Assembly (NCBI GenBank): GCA_028690215.1
Contig: JAQVBQ010000002.1
Coordinates: forward strand, 1-64,000
Source: Bacteroidales bacterium
GTDB taxonomy: Bacteria > Bacteroidota > Bacteroidia > Bacteroidales > UBA932
Direction of reading: 5' to 3'
DNA: 64,000 nt
The number at the start of each line of letters is the position of its first letter. The stretch's first letter is position 1. This document shows positions 34,561 to 44,408 of the stretch, piece after piece. The notes below the pieces were generated by a model. It did no database searches and was not told where the DNA came from. It worked only from the letters and a program-made list of their open reading frames with translations. Position numbers and translations under genes: made by a program.

Positions 34561-35403
34561 ATGCTGACCAACACCACTCCGGACATACTCCATGACAAAA
34601 TAGTCATGACTCTCAGACACTTTATGAAAAGTGCCGGGAGAGATAAGGTTGTAATAGGGCTATCCGGCGGTATTGACTCAGCCGTTGTTGCCACTATAGC
34701 TGTAAATGCCCTGGGTGCGGAATCAGTTTCAGGAATACTCATGCCATCGCCATTCTCCACTCTTCATTCGGTGACTGATGCAGTAGAGCTGGCAGATAAT
34801 CTGCAGATCAGATACAACACTGTGCCAATTGAGGCAATTTTTCACAAGTATATGAGAGAACTCACAGACCTCTTCGGCGAGGAGCCGGGGAGGCTTACTG
34901 TGGAGAATCTCCAGGCAAGAATACGCAGCACAATATTGATGGCATACTCGAACCAAACCGGCGCTTTATTGTTGAATACATCAAACAAGAGCGAGATGTC
35001 TATGGGTTACGGCACACTTTACGGAGATCTGAGCGGAGCAGTTATGGTCATAGCAGACATTTACAAACTTGATGTATACGAACTGGCCCGTTATATGAAT
35101 TCGCTCAAAAGGAGCATTCCTGACTCAACAATGACAAAGGAACCATCTGCAGAGCTGAGTGTAGGACAGAAAGACTCAGATTCTTTACCGCCTTATGATG
35201 TGCTTGATCCAATATTGTACTCTCTTAATGAGGGTGGTAAGACTCCGGAGGAGATAGTTGCCTCGGGTGTAGATAAGAAAATAGTAGACCGGATAATCTA
35301 TCTTAGAAATTCGGCCTCTTTCAAGGGCGCTCAGCTTCCACCCATGATACAAGTCGGAGAGCACCCTCTCCTGCCTGCAAATAAATGTATAAGCTGTAAA
35401 TAA
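34561..35403 (+). CDS. nadE: NAD(+) synthase (ammonia-type length)
   Basis: Amidates nicotinate adenine dinucleotide to NAD. The ATP-pyrophosphatase P-loop GLSGGIDSAVV (about residues 37-47) and the NTSNKSEMSMGYGTLYGD region are intact. It has 280 aa and no N-terminal glutaminase domain, so it should use free ammonia. It ends with an unusual short tail CISCK, where two cysteines could be chance. Confidence 0.94.
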   Translation: MLTNTTPDILHDKIVMTLRHFMKSAGRDKVVIGLSGGIDSAVVATIAVNALGAESVSGILMPSPFSTLHSVTDAVELADNLQIRYNTVPIEAIFHKYMRELTDLFGEEPGRLTVENLQARIRSTILMAYSNQTGALLLNTSNKSEMSMGYGTLYGDLSGAVMVIADIYKLDVYELARYMNSLKRSIPDSTMTKEPSAELSVGQKDSDSLPPYDVLDPILYSLNEGGKTPEEIVASGVDKKIVDRIIYLRNSASFKGAQLPPMIQVGEHPLLPANKCISCK

Positions 35404-35416
35404 CAAAGGAAACGAT

Positions 35417-35686
35417 ATGTCACTGTTTTTATTTTCAATAGCCCTGGTAGCACTTTGTGTATTCCTGCTATGTTTTAACATTATTTTCCGCAAGGACGGC
35501 AAATTTCCCGATAAGGAGATTGGCCACAACAAAGAGTTAAGGAAACTCGGTCTGAAATGTGCCAAAGCCGAAGAGAAGGAGATGTGGGGCATCAATGGCT
35601 CCATGAAAAAGAAAAAAGGGCTTTCATACTCACCGGCAGAAGGTTGTTCTTCTTGTACCGGTTCAAGCTGTGAGGGTTGTTGCTAA
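35417..35686 (+). CDS. Small membrane protein with a Cys-rich tail, 89 aa
   Basis: An N-terminal transmembrane helix (about residues 3-23) is followed by a basic cytoplasmic-looking segment ([21 protein letters not shown]) and a tail with six cysteines, [13 protein letters not shown]. The CxxC pairs suggest metal or Fe-S binding, or a redox role; this is inference. Its stop and the der start overlap as TAATG, so it is translationally coupled to der. I recall similar short proteins in other Bacteroidales but no assigned function. Confidence 0.75.
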   Translation: MSLFLFSIALVALCVFLLCFNIIFRKDGKFPDKEIGHNKELRKLGLKCAKAEEKEMWGINGSMKKKKGLSYSPAEGCSSCTGSSCEGCC

Positions 35687-36993
35687 TGGGAATAGTTGCT
35701 ATAGTAGGACGCCCGAATGTGGGTAAATCCACCCTCTTCAATAGGATGGTGGGTATGAGAAAAGCCATTGTAGACGAGATGGCCGGAGTAACACGTGACA
35801 GACATTACGGTACCTGTGAGTGGTGCGGAAGGGAGTTTTCCGTGATTGACACAGGTGGTTACACATTAAATTCCGAGGATGTTTTCGAGGAGGAGATACG
35901 TAAACAGGTCCTCCTTGCGATAGAGGAGGCAGATGTTATTCTCTTCCTTTGCGAGGTAGGGACAGGTATTACAGACTATGACTCCCAAATTGCCGATATT
36001 CTGAGAAGAAGCAAGAAGCCGGTTTTGCTGGCTGCAAACAAGGTTGATACAGGAGAGAAGATGTATGACACACATGTTTTCTATGGACTCGGTCTTGGGG
36101 CACCTTTTGCGATTGCTTCAGCAAACGGAAGCGGAACCGGAGATCTGATGGACAAGATTGTGGAGCTGTTGCCTGTTGAAGAGAAAGTTGAAGAGAGAAA
36201 AGAGATTCCACACATTGCTATAGTCGGAAGGCCGAATGTGGGAAAATCATCTTTGACCAATGCCCTTCTCGGAGAAGACAGAAACATTGTCACACCGGTT
36301 GCCGGCACTACACGCGATTCAATCTCCTCATACTACAACAAATTCGGACATGAGTTCATGCTGGTGGACACAGCCGGACTGAGAAAGAAAAACAAGGTCA
36401 AGGAGGATCTTGAATTCTACTCTGTTATGAGATCTGTACGGGCTGTTGAAAATGCCGATGTCTGTGTCATGATGATTGATGCTGCCACCGGAATTGAATC
36501 CCAGGATATGTCAATCTTTAACCTGATTATCAAAAACAGGAAAGGGTGTGTGATTGTTGTCAATAAATGGGACACAGTCGGTGACAAGGATGCAAACACC
36601 ATGAAGAAGATGAAAGAGGAGGTAATGGGGAAAATTGCTCCTTTCAATGATATTCCTATCATCTTCACATCGGTTACCAACAAGCAGAGAATCCTTGACG
36701 TACTTGATGCAGTGGCAAAAGTGTACGAAAACAGGTCAAGAAAGATATCTACATCCAAGCTGAATGAGGTGATGCTTGAGGAGATAGAGAACTATCCGCC
36801 TCCTGCAATCAAGGGCAAGTATGTCAAGATAAAATATATCACACAGTTGCCAACACCTGCACCTTCATTCGCATTCTTCTGCAATCTTCCTCAGTATGTA
36901 AGGGAAGATTATAAGAGGTTTCTTGAGAATAAACTGAGAAAACATTTTGATTTTTCAGGTGCTCCTATACAGATATTCCTTCGCCAGAAATAG
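35686..36993 (+). CDS. der: Ribosome-assembly GTPase Der (EngA)
   Basis: GTPase with two tandem G domains acting in 50S assembly. G1 boxes are GRPNVGKST (about residues 8-16) and GRPNVGKSS (about 181-189), with DTGG and DTAG G3 boxes, NKVD and NKWD G4 boxes, and a C-terminal KH-like domain. I start at ATG 35686 (MGIVAIVG), overlapping the previous stop. The last 29 bases overlap the end of the histidine kinase on the other strand. Confidence 0.96.
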   Translation: MGIVAIVGRPNVGKSTLFNRMVGMRKAIVDEMAGVTRDRHYGTCEWCGREFSVIDTGGYTLNSEDVFEEEIRKQVLLAIEEADVILFLCEVGTGITDYDSQIADILRRSKKPVLLAANKVDTGEKMYDTHVFYGLGLGAPFAIASANGSGTGDLMDKIVELLPVEEKVEERKEIPHIAIVGRPNVGKSSLTNALLGEDRNIVTPVAGTTRDSISSYYNKFGHEFMLVDTAGLRKKNKVKEDLEFYSVMRSVRAVENADVCVMMIDAATGIESQDMSIFNLIIKNRKGCVIVVNKWDTVGDKDANTMKKMKEEVMGKIAPFNDIPIIFTSVTNKQRILDVLDAVAKVYENRSRKISTSKLNEVMLEEIENYPPPAIKGKYVKIKYITQLPTPAPSFAFFCNLPQYVREDYKRFLENKLRKHFDFSGAPIQIFLRQK

Positions 36994-39900
36994 GAAGTTT
37001 CATACTAAACTTTGCTCCTCCCAGGAGTTCTGATTTCGAATATGAAATCTCTCCCTGGCTTTGTTCAATAATGCTTCTGCATATGGCAAGGCCTAACCCT
37101 GTACCACCGCTCTTTGTGGTGAAGTTCGGTTTGAAGAGTCTGTGTGTGAGGTTTTCAGGAACGCCCGGACCGCTATCTTCAACAGATATCTCGTAAAAAT
37201 CATTCTCTTTGCGGAGTGATACACAGATCTTTCCGCTCTCTTGGTGAGTCATTGCCTGTATTGCGTTTGAGAGAAGATTAACCAGCACTCTGGTGAGCTG
37301 TGTCTTACGTGCAATTATCTCTGCCCTCTCCTGATCAGAATCAAACTTTATCTGAATATTATCCCTCGTATTGAACAGAAGTATCTGTTCACGTATGAGT
37401 GTGTTAAGCTCAACAGGTCTCAACTCCTCTGAATAGAATCTTGAATAGCTTGAAAACTCTCCTGCTGTCTCAGAGAGAATATCTATCTGTTCAATCAGTG
37501 AGTTTGCCAGAGCATCGAACTTGTTAGGCCAATCAGGAACTCCCTGGCTTTTCATCCGAACAAGATGCTGTATGCTTAATCTCATAGGAGTAAGCGGATT
37601 CTTGATTTCGTGGGCAATCTGTCTGGCCATCTCCCTCCATGCCTGTTCCCGCTCTCCCGCAGTAAGCCTCTTGGTACTCTCCTCAAGATCATCAACCATC
37701 TTATTGTATGCTGAGACAAGAATTCCAAGCTCATCTTTATTTGTGTAATCGATATGCTCCGGTTTCTGTGATATATCGAGCAGCTCCATCTTTTTGCTGA
37801 TTTCCGCCAATGGTTTGGCAAGTGAATTGGAAAGGGCAATTCCGCCAAAGACTGCTGCCAGAAGAAGCAGTATGTATATATTGATAATTGTGGCTATGAT
37901 ATTGGATACATCGCTCCTCATGCCCGTCCACTGAGAAAAGTACGGGATGTTGATAATCGCTATAAGGACACCGTCCTGATTGTATAATGGTGCATATAGC
38001 GAATTGTATTCGACTCCGGCAATCTTCTCCTTGTGAACGAACTCCTTCTTGTTGTTCTTTACCATTTCAATGAAGGCCTTGTCGTTCATCCTCTTTCCCA
38101 CTATAAAGCGATTGAAGATTTCAGGCTGAGTCGTTCTCAGAAGAAAACCGGCTGAACTGTATAGATTCACGTCAATCCTCGCATTGTTTGAAACACGGTT
38201 CATCGCCTGTTGCAACTGCATGTTGTTGAATCTAGGATCGTTATACATTCCCACATTCTGACTGTAAAAAGAGAGTGTGGATTGTACGGAAGCCATCTTC
38301 TCCTGAAGCTGTGATTTCGTATTTTCGTTAAAATAATTAATTGAAAACCAAACACTTCCCGTACCCATAAATACCAAGGCAATTACAAGTGAGGAGAGAA
38401 GGAGTATGGAGATCTTCCATCTGAATGAGTTTCTCGGCATGGTTGCCAGCGAACCTTTTGATCCTCGTCCGATAAGTCCGAATATTATGAGGAAGTAGAA
38501 GAGCATTGTGTACGACAGTGATACAAAATATGGGAAGACGCTCCTTTCAGGACGGCTGAGGACAATTGTTGTCTCCGGCGTTACCCTGCTTATGAAATGA
38601 AGATAACCATCACTCTTGTTTGTATAATACCCGATCTTGTCATACTTCTTCGCAACTATCGGATAGCTGTAATCACCACTTGACAAGACAAGTCTTTCAT
38701 TTATATACTTACCATAGGAGTATATATATGGTATTGTAAAGTTATCCATCTGAATATGGTTCAGAAGTTCTGCAGGATAACCAATAGTCTCATTGATGAA
38801 CTTTGAATCCAGCTCTATATAGAGTCTTATAGGTCCCCCACTCATTCCAATAGGAGGATATGTAAAGATTCCAAGATATCTGACTCTTCCGTTGAAATTG
38901 TTCATAAAGAAGAATCTTGAACTCTCGTATAACTGAGAACCGTATATTGCTACTTCATTTTCAAAAGAGCTGTTGCAATGTATCAGTGGTGAGTCAGGGT
39001 CAACCTGCAATAGTGAGGACTCATTACAGATCTTGATATTCATATCGTAGCGCTGGAGAATATTCCAGAAATAACTCTCTGAGAGCTGACTGTGAACCAT
39101 ATCATCTCCCCCAGGTGCATTTACAAGTATGGTGAGTTTAGGATCTGACTCTATCTGCTTCTCAATTGTTTTCAACTGGAGTTCGATATTGAGATCTCTC
39201 TCTGTAGACAGCTTATTTGCCCATACACGATTTCTGTTGTCCTCCTTCATGAAACCGTAAAAACTCACCACACCCAGCGTATAGAAAGAGATGAAGATTA
39301 TATAAATGGCAAGGTTACGTGTTTTGAGAAACGAGAATCTTTCCAGATGTGCCGATACCGGTCTCAGCAACTGCAGTGAAAAGAGTAAGGCTATAAAGAG
39401 AAGGGCGTATGAAAGATAGACCAACAGTGAGTATACAGTTATCCCATCTACTCTGTAGAGTTCCAGAATCACGCTGGAGTTAAGGATTACAGATCTCAGG
39501 CTTATATGAATGTATGGAAGTAAAAGTAGTGGTATAATGACAAATACAGCTTTAAGGAGAGTTTTTCTACCCCCTTTTGACTTTATGATTATTAGGGCCA
39601 GAGTCTTCCTCAATATGAAAAGTGCTGTTATAATGAGAGTTATGACCAGGTTAATTATCAAAAGGTCTGCCAGAGAGCTGAATAACTCAAAATCGGCATA
39701 AAGTGTAGGAGAAAAGAGGGCAAGCTCTCCCTGCATCTGAGATGACATATAGAGGGCGAAAAAGCTTACGGCAATCAATCCTCCGGCAAGATAGAAGAAG
39801 TCCTTTATCTTCCTTGAATTTTTCAACCTGGCAAAAAGGGCAAATACTATGAATACAATAGCAATAAGCCTCAAAAGTGAACCGGATTGCTCCCCTTTTG

Positions 39901-40573
39901 ATGGCAAATCCTTCAAGACAGAAAAGAGTACACCTCCGTCTTTTCCGTGAATGACATAAGACTCGTCATAGGTGACAGGCACGATGGAGAGCCTCTTCTT
40001 GGGGGAGAGATTGGGGTTAATCTGATTCTTGAGCATTGAATTCTCAGTAGGGTAGTCAGTCTGAACGAGTAATGCTGTTATTATCAGCATATCGTCCTTC
40101 ATGTACATTTTTACTATATACCATCCTGAACCAAGGCTCAGATATTGCTCCTCCTCCGGATTCTCATTTGTAAGGGCAGAGTAGTATGCATAAGCCAGCG
40201 GTGTGCTGCTGACACTCCCGCTGTTTACATGCTGCAATCTGTAACCGAGAGTAAAGTATACATCATCGTCATTTGTTATTGGTAGTCGGTTAACCCAAGA
40301 CTGCAGGGTATCTTCGTAATACCGGTATATCACCATGTCCTCAGGGAAATCCTTGAATGAGAGAAAGACGGAGTCAGGAGTCTCCTGGGCTATTTTTGCA
40401 TAATCCTCAAGAATCTGTTGTCTCTTATGGATTCGCTCCTGGAGGTCCTTTACCGCATGGTCTACTGAATTGCCAGGCGAATATCTTATAAATGAAGAGA
40501 TTGCACAAATAAAGGCAATTATCCAATATATGGCTATTCTCCTATTTGTCAGCTTTATGAAAAAATCCTTCAT
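36965..40573 (-). CDS. NtrY-like membrane sensor histidine kinase, 1202 aa
   Basis: Large sensor kinase. An N-terminal membrane span is followed by a periplasmic part (about residues 30-225), a cluster of about six to eight spans (about 230-430), another large extracytoplasmic region, a last span before a HAMP domain (about 890-960), a HisKA domain with His988 in [18 protein letters not shown], and a HATPase domain ([10 protein letters not shown], then [12 protein letters not shown] near 1156). The HEIKNPLTP box is the NtrY/AtoS type, whose partners are NtrC-like regulators; one lies 1 kb away at 41557-42720. It overlaps rlmH by one base (TAATG). The ligand is unknown. Confidence 0.9.
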   Translation of the reverse strand: MKDFFIKLTNRRIAIYWIIAFICAISSFIRYSPGNSVDHAVKDLQERIHKRQQILEDYAKIAQETPDSVFLSFKDFPEDMVIYRYYEDTLQSWVNRLPITNDDDVYFTLGYRLQHVNSGSVSSTPLAYAYYSALTNENPEEEQYLSLGSGWYIVKMYMKDDMLIITALLVQTDYPTENSMLKNQINPNLSPKKRLSIVPVTYDESYVIHGKDGGVLFSVLKDLPSKGEQSGSLLRLIAIVFIVFALFARLKNSRKIKDFFYLAGGLIAVSFFALYMSSQMQGELALFSPTLYADFELFSSLADLLIINLVITLIITALFILRKTLALIIIKSKGGRKTLLKAVFVIIPLLLLPYIHISLRSVILNSSVILELYRVDGITVYSLLVYLSYALLFIALLFSLQLLRPVSAHLERFSFLKTRNLAIYIIFISFYTLGVVSFYGFMKEDNRNRVWANKLSTERDLNIELQLKTIEKQIESDPKLTILVNAPGGDDMVHSQLSESYFWNILQRYDMNIKICNESSLLQVDPDSPLIHCNSSFENEVAIYGSQLYESSRFFFMNNFNGRVRYLGIFTYPPIGMSGGPIRLYIELDSKFINETIGYPAELLNHIQMDNFTIPYIYSYGKYINERLVLSSGDYSYPIVAKKYDKIGYYTNKSDGYLHFISRVTPETTIVLSRPERSVFPYFVSLSYTMLFYFLIIFGLIGRGSKGSLATMPRNSFRWKISILLLSSLVIALVFMGTGSVWFSINYFNENTKSQLQEKMASVQSTLSFYSQNVGMYNDPRFNNMQLQQAMNRVSNNARIDVNLYSSAGFLLRTTQPEIFNRFIVGKRMNDKAFIEMVKNNKKEFVHKEKIAGVEYNSLYAPLYNQDGVLIAIINIPYFSQWTGMRSDVSNIIATIINIYILLLLAAVFGGIALSNSLAKPLAEISKKMELLDISQKPEHIDYTNKDELGILVSAYNKMVDDLEESTKRLTAGEREQAWREMARQIAHEIKNPLTPMRLSIQHLVRMKSQGVPDWPNKFDALANSLIEQIDILSETAGEFSSYSRFYSEELRPVELNTLIREQILLFNTRDNIQIKFDSDQERAEIIARKTQLTRVLVNLLSNAIQAMTHQESGKICVSLRKENDFYEISVEDSGPGVPENLTHRLFKPNFTTKSGGTGLGLAICRSIIEQSQGEISYSKSELLGGAKFSMKLPISGEGISV

Positions 40574-41046
40574 TATTTGTGGTGATAGGGTTCTCCCTTA
40601 ATTATTGTATGTGCCCTGTATAGTTGCTCCAGAAAAACAAGCCTTACCATCTGATGAGGAAAGGTCATACGGGAGAGTGATATCATATCATCAGCCCTTT
40701 GATATACCTTTTCAGAGAAACCGTAAGCACCCCCGATAACAAATATTATATTTCTTGTTCCTGAAACACTATGTTTTTCAATATAACGGGCAAACTCCTC
40801 TGATGTTCGCAATGTCCCCCTTTCGTCCAACAAGACGAGAGTGTCGGATACCTTTACATTTTTGAGTATTGCCTCTCCCTCCTTATCTTTTATCTGCTGC
40901 TGGGACATTCCGGAGACACTCTTCAACTCAGGCAGCTCAACCCTTTTATAATCCGCATAATGGCCGAGCCTCTCCTCATATGTCTCAACTGCACTTCTGA
41001 GCCATGAGGTGTCATTCTTTCCTACAAGAAGTAATATAATCTTCAT
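40573..41046 (-). CDS. rlmH: 23S rRNA pseudouridine-1915 N3-methyltransferase RlmH
   Basis: SPOUT-class methyltransferase acting on the helix 69 pseudouridine of 23S rRNA. The deep-knot motifs LDERGTLRTSEEFA and IIFVIGGAYGFSEKV and the C-terminal FLEQLYRAHTIIKGEPYHHK end are typical. At 157 aa it is full length. A perfect -7 box (41052-41059) ends only 5 bases before its ATG. Confidence 0.96.
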   Translation of the reverse strand: MKIILLLVGKNDTSWLRSAVETYEERLGHYADYKRVELPELKSVSGMSQQQIKDKEGEAILKNVKVSDTLVLLDERGTLRTSEEFARYIEKHSVSGTRNIIFVIGGAYGFSEKVYQRADDMISLSRMTFPHQMVRLVFLEQLYRAHTIIKGEPYHHK

Positions 41047-41051
41047 TGAGA

Positions 41052-41059
41052 CAAATGTA
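41052..41059 (-). promoter_or_regulatory. -7 box just before rlmH
   Basis: The minus strand reads TACATTTG, a perfect -7 box, ending 5 bases from the ATG. It predicts a nearly leaderless mRNA. The nearest TTTG is only 12 bp away. Confidence 0.4.
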
Positions 41060-41137
41060 AGACTTTATTCTCAAAATATATACCAGAGTCATGGCTTGAT
41101 TTTTGCTTACAGATTTAATGTTGTTTATAAAAACATT

Positions 41138-41536
41138 ATGAGCACTCTATTAATAACTTTTTTTTCGATTCTCTTAAGTTTCACTTCAGCTTCTGCCCAA
41201 CAAGTTCAGGAGCAGGATGTTTTTGTGCCGATTGCAAAATATATTCAATCAGGCGATTCAGAAAAGCTCTCTGCTTGGTTTGCACCTAATCTGGAGATGG
41301 ATATTCTGGGTACAGTCAATGTATGCAGCAAAACACAGGCAAAACAGATTATAAAAGAGTTCTTCACCAACAACTCTCCAAAGAGCTTCCAGATTGAGCA
41401 CAGGAGTGGAAAGGCTCCTCTCAAATACGCAATCGGATCGCTGAGCGCAGGAGGAAGCAAATTCAGAGTCACACTCTTTGTCAAGACTCAAGAGAACGGG
41501 AACTTCATCCAGCAGATTCGCATAGAGATGGAGTAA
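41138..41536 (+). CDS. DUF4783 family secreted protein, 132 aa
   Basis: A signal peptide (about residues 1-20, ending SASAQ) precedes a small NTF2/lumazine-binding-like domain: PIAKYIQSGDSEKLSAWFA, then the C-terminal beta strands ending RIEME. DUF4783 proteins are common in Bacteroidota and have no known function. I start at ATG 41138, where the signal peptide begins; the frame runs open upstream to 41009 without family signal. Confidence 0.85.
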   Translation: MSTLLITFFSILLSFTSASAQQVQEQDVFVPIAKYIQSGDSEKLSAWFAPNLEMDILGTVNVCSKTQAKQIIKEFFTNNSPKSFQIEHRSGKAPLKYAIGSLSAGGSKFRVTLFVKTQENGNFIQQIRIEME

Positions 41537-41556
41537 CGGGAGTTTAATCTTTATTC

Positions 41557-42720
41557 CTATTTGAAGACAGGACGGGCGTAATTCAATACGTCCTCTTTTG
41601 TTATTGTATTGTTGCTGAGAATCAGAAGCCTCTCAGTAACATTTCTCAGCTCTCTGATATTGCCGGTCCATCTGTATGAGGCCAGTTCGTTCAGAGCATC
41701 ATCCTCGATCTTTCTATGCGGCATGCCGCTCTCTTCGCATATCTGGTCTATAAAGTATCGTGTAAGGATTGGTATATCCTCGATCCTCTCACAAAGAGGC
41801 GGAACATGAATAATGATCACACTCAGGCGATGGTAAAGGTCCTCTCTGAAATTACCCTTCTGAATCTCTTCCTGAAGATCCTTGTTTGTTGCAGCTATCA
41901 CTCTAACCCTGACATTTATGTCTTTATCACTCCCCACCCTGCTCAACTTGTTTTCCTGAAGTACTCTGAGCACTTTGGCCTGAGCTGCGAGGCTCATATC
42001 TCCTATCTCATCCATAAAAAGTGTACCACCGTCAGCCTGCTCGAATTTTCCCTTATGCTGCCTTACAGCTGATGTAAAAGCACCCTTCTCATGTCCAAAC
42101 AACTCGCTCTCTATCAGCTCACTAGGTATAGCTGCACAGTTCACCTCTATGAAAGGCATATTGTTTCTTCCGCTCTTCTCATGCAGCCACCTTGCAACAA
42201 GCTCCTTTCCTGTACCATTGGAACCTGTAATCAAGACACGTGCATCGGTAGGTGCAACCCTGTCTATCATATTCTTAATCTTGGTTATTGCAGGTGAAAC
42301 ACCAACAATCTCCTGAATCTTTGCAACCTTTTTCTTGAGAATTTTGGTCTCCTTGACAAGGTCTCCCTTTTCAGTGGCATTCTTCAATGTTATAAGGATT
42401 CTGTTCAGATCCAAAGGTTTCTGAATGAAATCATACGCACCCTTTTTGATACACTCCACGGCTGTATCGATGGAACCGTGTCCGGAGATCATGATTACAG
42501 GGGACTCGACTCCTGCATCAAAAGCTTTGTCCAGAAACTCCAGCCCGTCCATATTGGGCATCTTGATGTCGGAGAAGATTGCGTCAAAACTGTTTGAGGT
42601 GGCGGCAGTAAGGCCTTCCGCCCCGTCAGCAGCCAGAGTTATTTCATGTCCCTCAAATTCAAGTATCTCTTTCAGGGTGTTCCTGATACTCTTCTCGTCA
42701 TCAATAATCAATATCTTCAT
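41557..42720 (-). CDS. NtrC-like sigma-54 response regulator lacking a DNA-binding domain, 387 aa
   Basis: Receiver domain (residues 1-120) with phospho-acceptor Asp51 in SDIKMPNMDG, then a sigma-54 AAA+ domain (about 140-375) with Walker A GSNGTGKE, the sigma-54 contact loop GAFTSA (normally GAFTGA), Walker B TLFMDEIGD and the R-finger region NFREDLYHRL. The chain ends at NYARPVFK straight after the AAA+ lid, with no Fis-type helix-turn-helix, so it cannot bind enhancers in the usual way. It lies 6 bases after ppx/gppA. The NtrY-like kinase 1 kb away is its likely partner. Confidence 0.9.
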   Translation of the reverse strand: MKILIIDDEKSIRNTLKEILEFEGHEITLAADGAEGLTAATSNSFDAIFSDIKMPNMDGLEFLDKAFDAGVESPVIMISGHGSIDTAVECIKKGAYDFIQKPLDLNRILITLKNATEKGDLVKETKILKKKVAKIQEIVGVSPAITKIKNMIDRVAPTDARVLITGSNGTGKELVARWLHEKSGRNNMPFIEVNCAAIPSELIESELFGHEKGAFTSAVRQHKGKFEQADGGTLFMDEIGDMSLAAQAKVLRVLQENKLSRVGSDKDINVRVRVIAATNKDLQEEIQKGNFREDLYHRLSVIIIHVPPLCERIEDIPILTRYFIDQICEESGMPHRKIEDDALNELASYRWTGNIRELRNVTERLLILSNNTITKEDVLNYARPVFK

Positions 42721-42726
42721 TTCAAT

Positions 42727-43656
42727 CTATTTTTTCTGATTCCTCAGTTGAGCAGCCATTTCTGCCATATAACCCTCTTTGAGGGAATACGATGACTGGT
42801 ACAACTCCTTAATATTACAACTCTTCAATACTAACTGAACAAAAATGCTCCCGAGTACCATATAATCAACCCTTATCGGGGACATTCCCGGCATTTGCAA
42901 CCGCTCCTCCCTGGTTGAGAGAACAAGCCTCCGATGTAGATCCTCAAGCCTCGCAATATCAAGCTCTTTTGCAGGCAAGCTTCCGTCATCATCGTCATAA
43001 AGAAGCTCTCTCAGAGTGTCAAAGGAGCCTGAAGAGCCTATCATCAATCCCGGAGAGTAATCCCTGCAGGCATCAAAAAGAGTCTGCAGCTCCTTTTCAA
43101 GATAGTTTACAATCTCCTCTATCTCCTGCTCTTTGATTGGATCACTCGGCATAAATTGCTCACGAAGCCTGAGCATTCCCAGATTAAAGCTTCTCTTCCA
43201 ATATATTCTCTCCCTGTCTGCTATTATAAGTTCATTGCTTCCTCCACCTATATCACACATCAGAACCTTTTCATCCCAAATCAGCAGGGACTCTCTTATA
43301 CCTTTGCATATCAGGTCAGCCTCCCTCTCCCCGGAAATAATCTCAATATCGAATCCGAACTGATCGCGAATGGTCATTGCAAATTCCGAACCATTTTCTG
43401 CATCTCTGAATGCAGAAGTGGCAAAACCCTTAACTAAAGTCATCTCTCCCTCACTGTCAATTATATCTTTAATCTTCCTCAAAGCCTTTAAAGACTCACT
43501 CATGGCATCGTCTCCCAAGCGTCCGGCCCGGAACCCTCCGGTACCGATAAACGAAGGCATCTTGACAACCTTAACAATTTTGCATGATTCTTGTTCTATC
43601 TCAGTAATAAGCAGGTTGAAAACATTGGTTCCCAGGTCAAGTATGGCAACTTTCAT
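42727..43656 (-). CDS. Exopolyphosphatase/guanosine pentaphosphate phosphohydrolase family protein, 309 aa
   Basis: Ppx/GppA family, ASKHA fold; hydrolyses polyphosphate or pppGpp. The phosphate-1 motif LDLGTNVFNLLI (about residues 5-16) and the phosphate-2 motif MCDIGGGSNELI (about 135-146) are present, as is the GFATSAFRDAENG loop. The short form (309 aa, no HD domain) is usual in Bacteroidota. It is followed by the NtrC-like regulator and is divergent from cmk. Confidence 0.92.
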   Translation of the reverse strand: MKVAILDLGTNVFNLLITEIEQESCKIVKVVKMPSFIGTGGFRAGRLGDDAMSESLKALRKIKDIIDSEGEMTLVKGFATSAFRDAENGSEFAMTIRDQFGFDIEIISGEREADLICKGIRESLLIWDEKVLMCDIGGGSNELIIADRERIYWKRSFNLGMLRLREQFMPSDPIKEQEIEEIVNYLEKELQTLFDACRDYSPGLMIGSSGSFDTLRELLYDDDDGSLPAKELDIARLEDLHRRLVLSTREERLQMPGMSPIRVDYMVLGSIFVQLVLKSCNIKELYQSSYSLKEGYMAEMAAQLRNQKK

Positions 43657-43666
43657 TGATTAATTT

Positions 43667-43697
43667 TTTACAAAGATAATCCTTTTTCGTATGTTTG
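43667..43697 (+). promoter_or_regulatory. Promoter of cmk
   Basis: TTTA (43667-43670, one base off TTTG), a 19-bp spacer, and TATGTTTG (43690-43697), a perfect -7 box. The box ends 6 bases before ATG 43704, so the transcript is either leaderless or uses ATG 43713. Confidence 0.5.
43671..43678 (-). promoter_or_regulatory. -7 box of the ppx/gppA promoter
   Basis: The minus strand reads TATCTTTG, a perfect -7 box, 14 bases before the ATG at 43656. No -33 box is evident. Confidence 0.45.
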
Positions 43698-43703
43698 CTT
43701 TTT

Positions 43704-44408
43704 ATGAATGACATGAACATTTCAAGGATAATTATAGCAGTGGACGGCCACTCCTCTACGGGGAAAAGCACATTTGCCAAAGCCATTGCACAGAAGTACG
43801 GTTTGCTCTATGTCGATACAGGTGCGCTCTACAGGGGTGTGACACTTTTTGCAATCGAAAACTCACTGATAAATCAGGATAACATTATAGACTCAGTCAA
43901 ACTTGAATCCAAGCTCCAATCACTCCGACCGGAATTCAGGAACACTGGAGAGAATGGCAAAAGCGAACTATATCTGAATGACAGATTGGTTGAGAAAGAG
44001 ATACGGAGCCTCTCTGTGTCATCAAGGGTAAGTTACATAGCTGCTCTTCCTCTTGTGAGGAATTATGTGGACAAAATATTGAGGTTATACGGAGAGAGAA
44101 GAGGTGTGGTTATGGATGGCCGGGATATCGGAACTGCAGTATTCCCCGATGCCGAACTTAAGATATTTATGACCGCTGAGGCGAAAGTCAGGGCAGAGAG
44201 GCGATACAATGAGATGATTGCCAAAGGCGAGGAGGCAGATTTTCAAAAGATACTGGAGAATATAATAGAGCGTGATTATATAGACGAACATCGGGACACT
44301 GCTCCTCTCAGGATGGCTCCTGATGCAATCCTCCTGGACAACAGCCATATGTCTCCTGAAGAACAGATGGAGTGGATTTCGCAAAAAATCTCTCAGAAAT
44401 GGAACTGA
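43704..44408 (+). CDS. cmk: Cytidylate kinase
   Basis: Phosphorylates CMP and dCMP. The P-loop VDGHSSTGKST (about residues 11-21) and the conserved VDTGALYRGVT and VMDGRDIGTAVFPDAELK segments are present. At 234 aa it is the long bacterial type. ATG 43713 is an alternative start. It overlaps the ispH part of the next gene by 10 bases; cmk next to ispH is a familiar pairing in bacteria. Confidence 0.95.
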   Translation: MNDMNISRIIIAVDGHSSTGKSTFAKAIAQKYGLLYVDTGALYRGVTLFAIENSLINQDNIIDSVKLESKLQSLRPEFRNTGENGKSELYLNDRLVEKEIRSLSVSSRVSYIAALPLVRNYVDKILRLYGERRGVVMDGRDIGTAVFPDAELKIFMTAEAKVRAERRYNEMIAKGEEADFQKILENIIERDYIDEHRDTAPLRMAPDAILLDNSHMSPEEQMEWISQKISQKWN

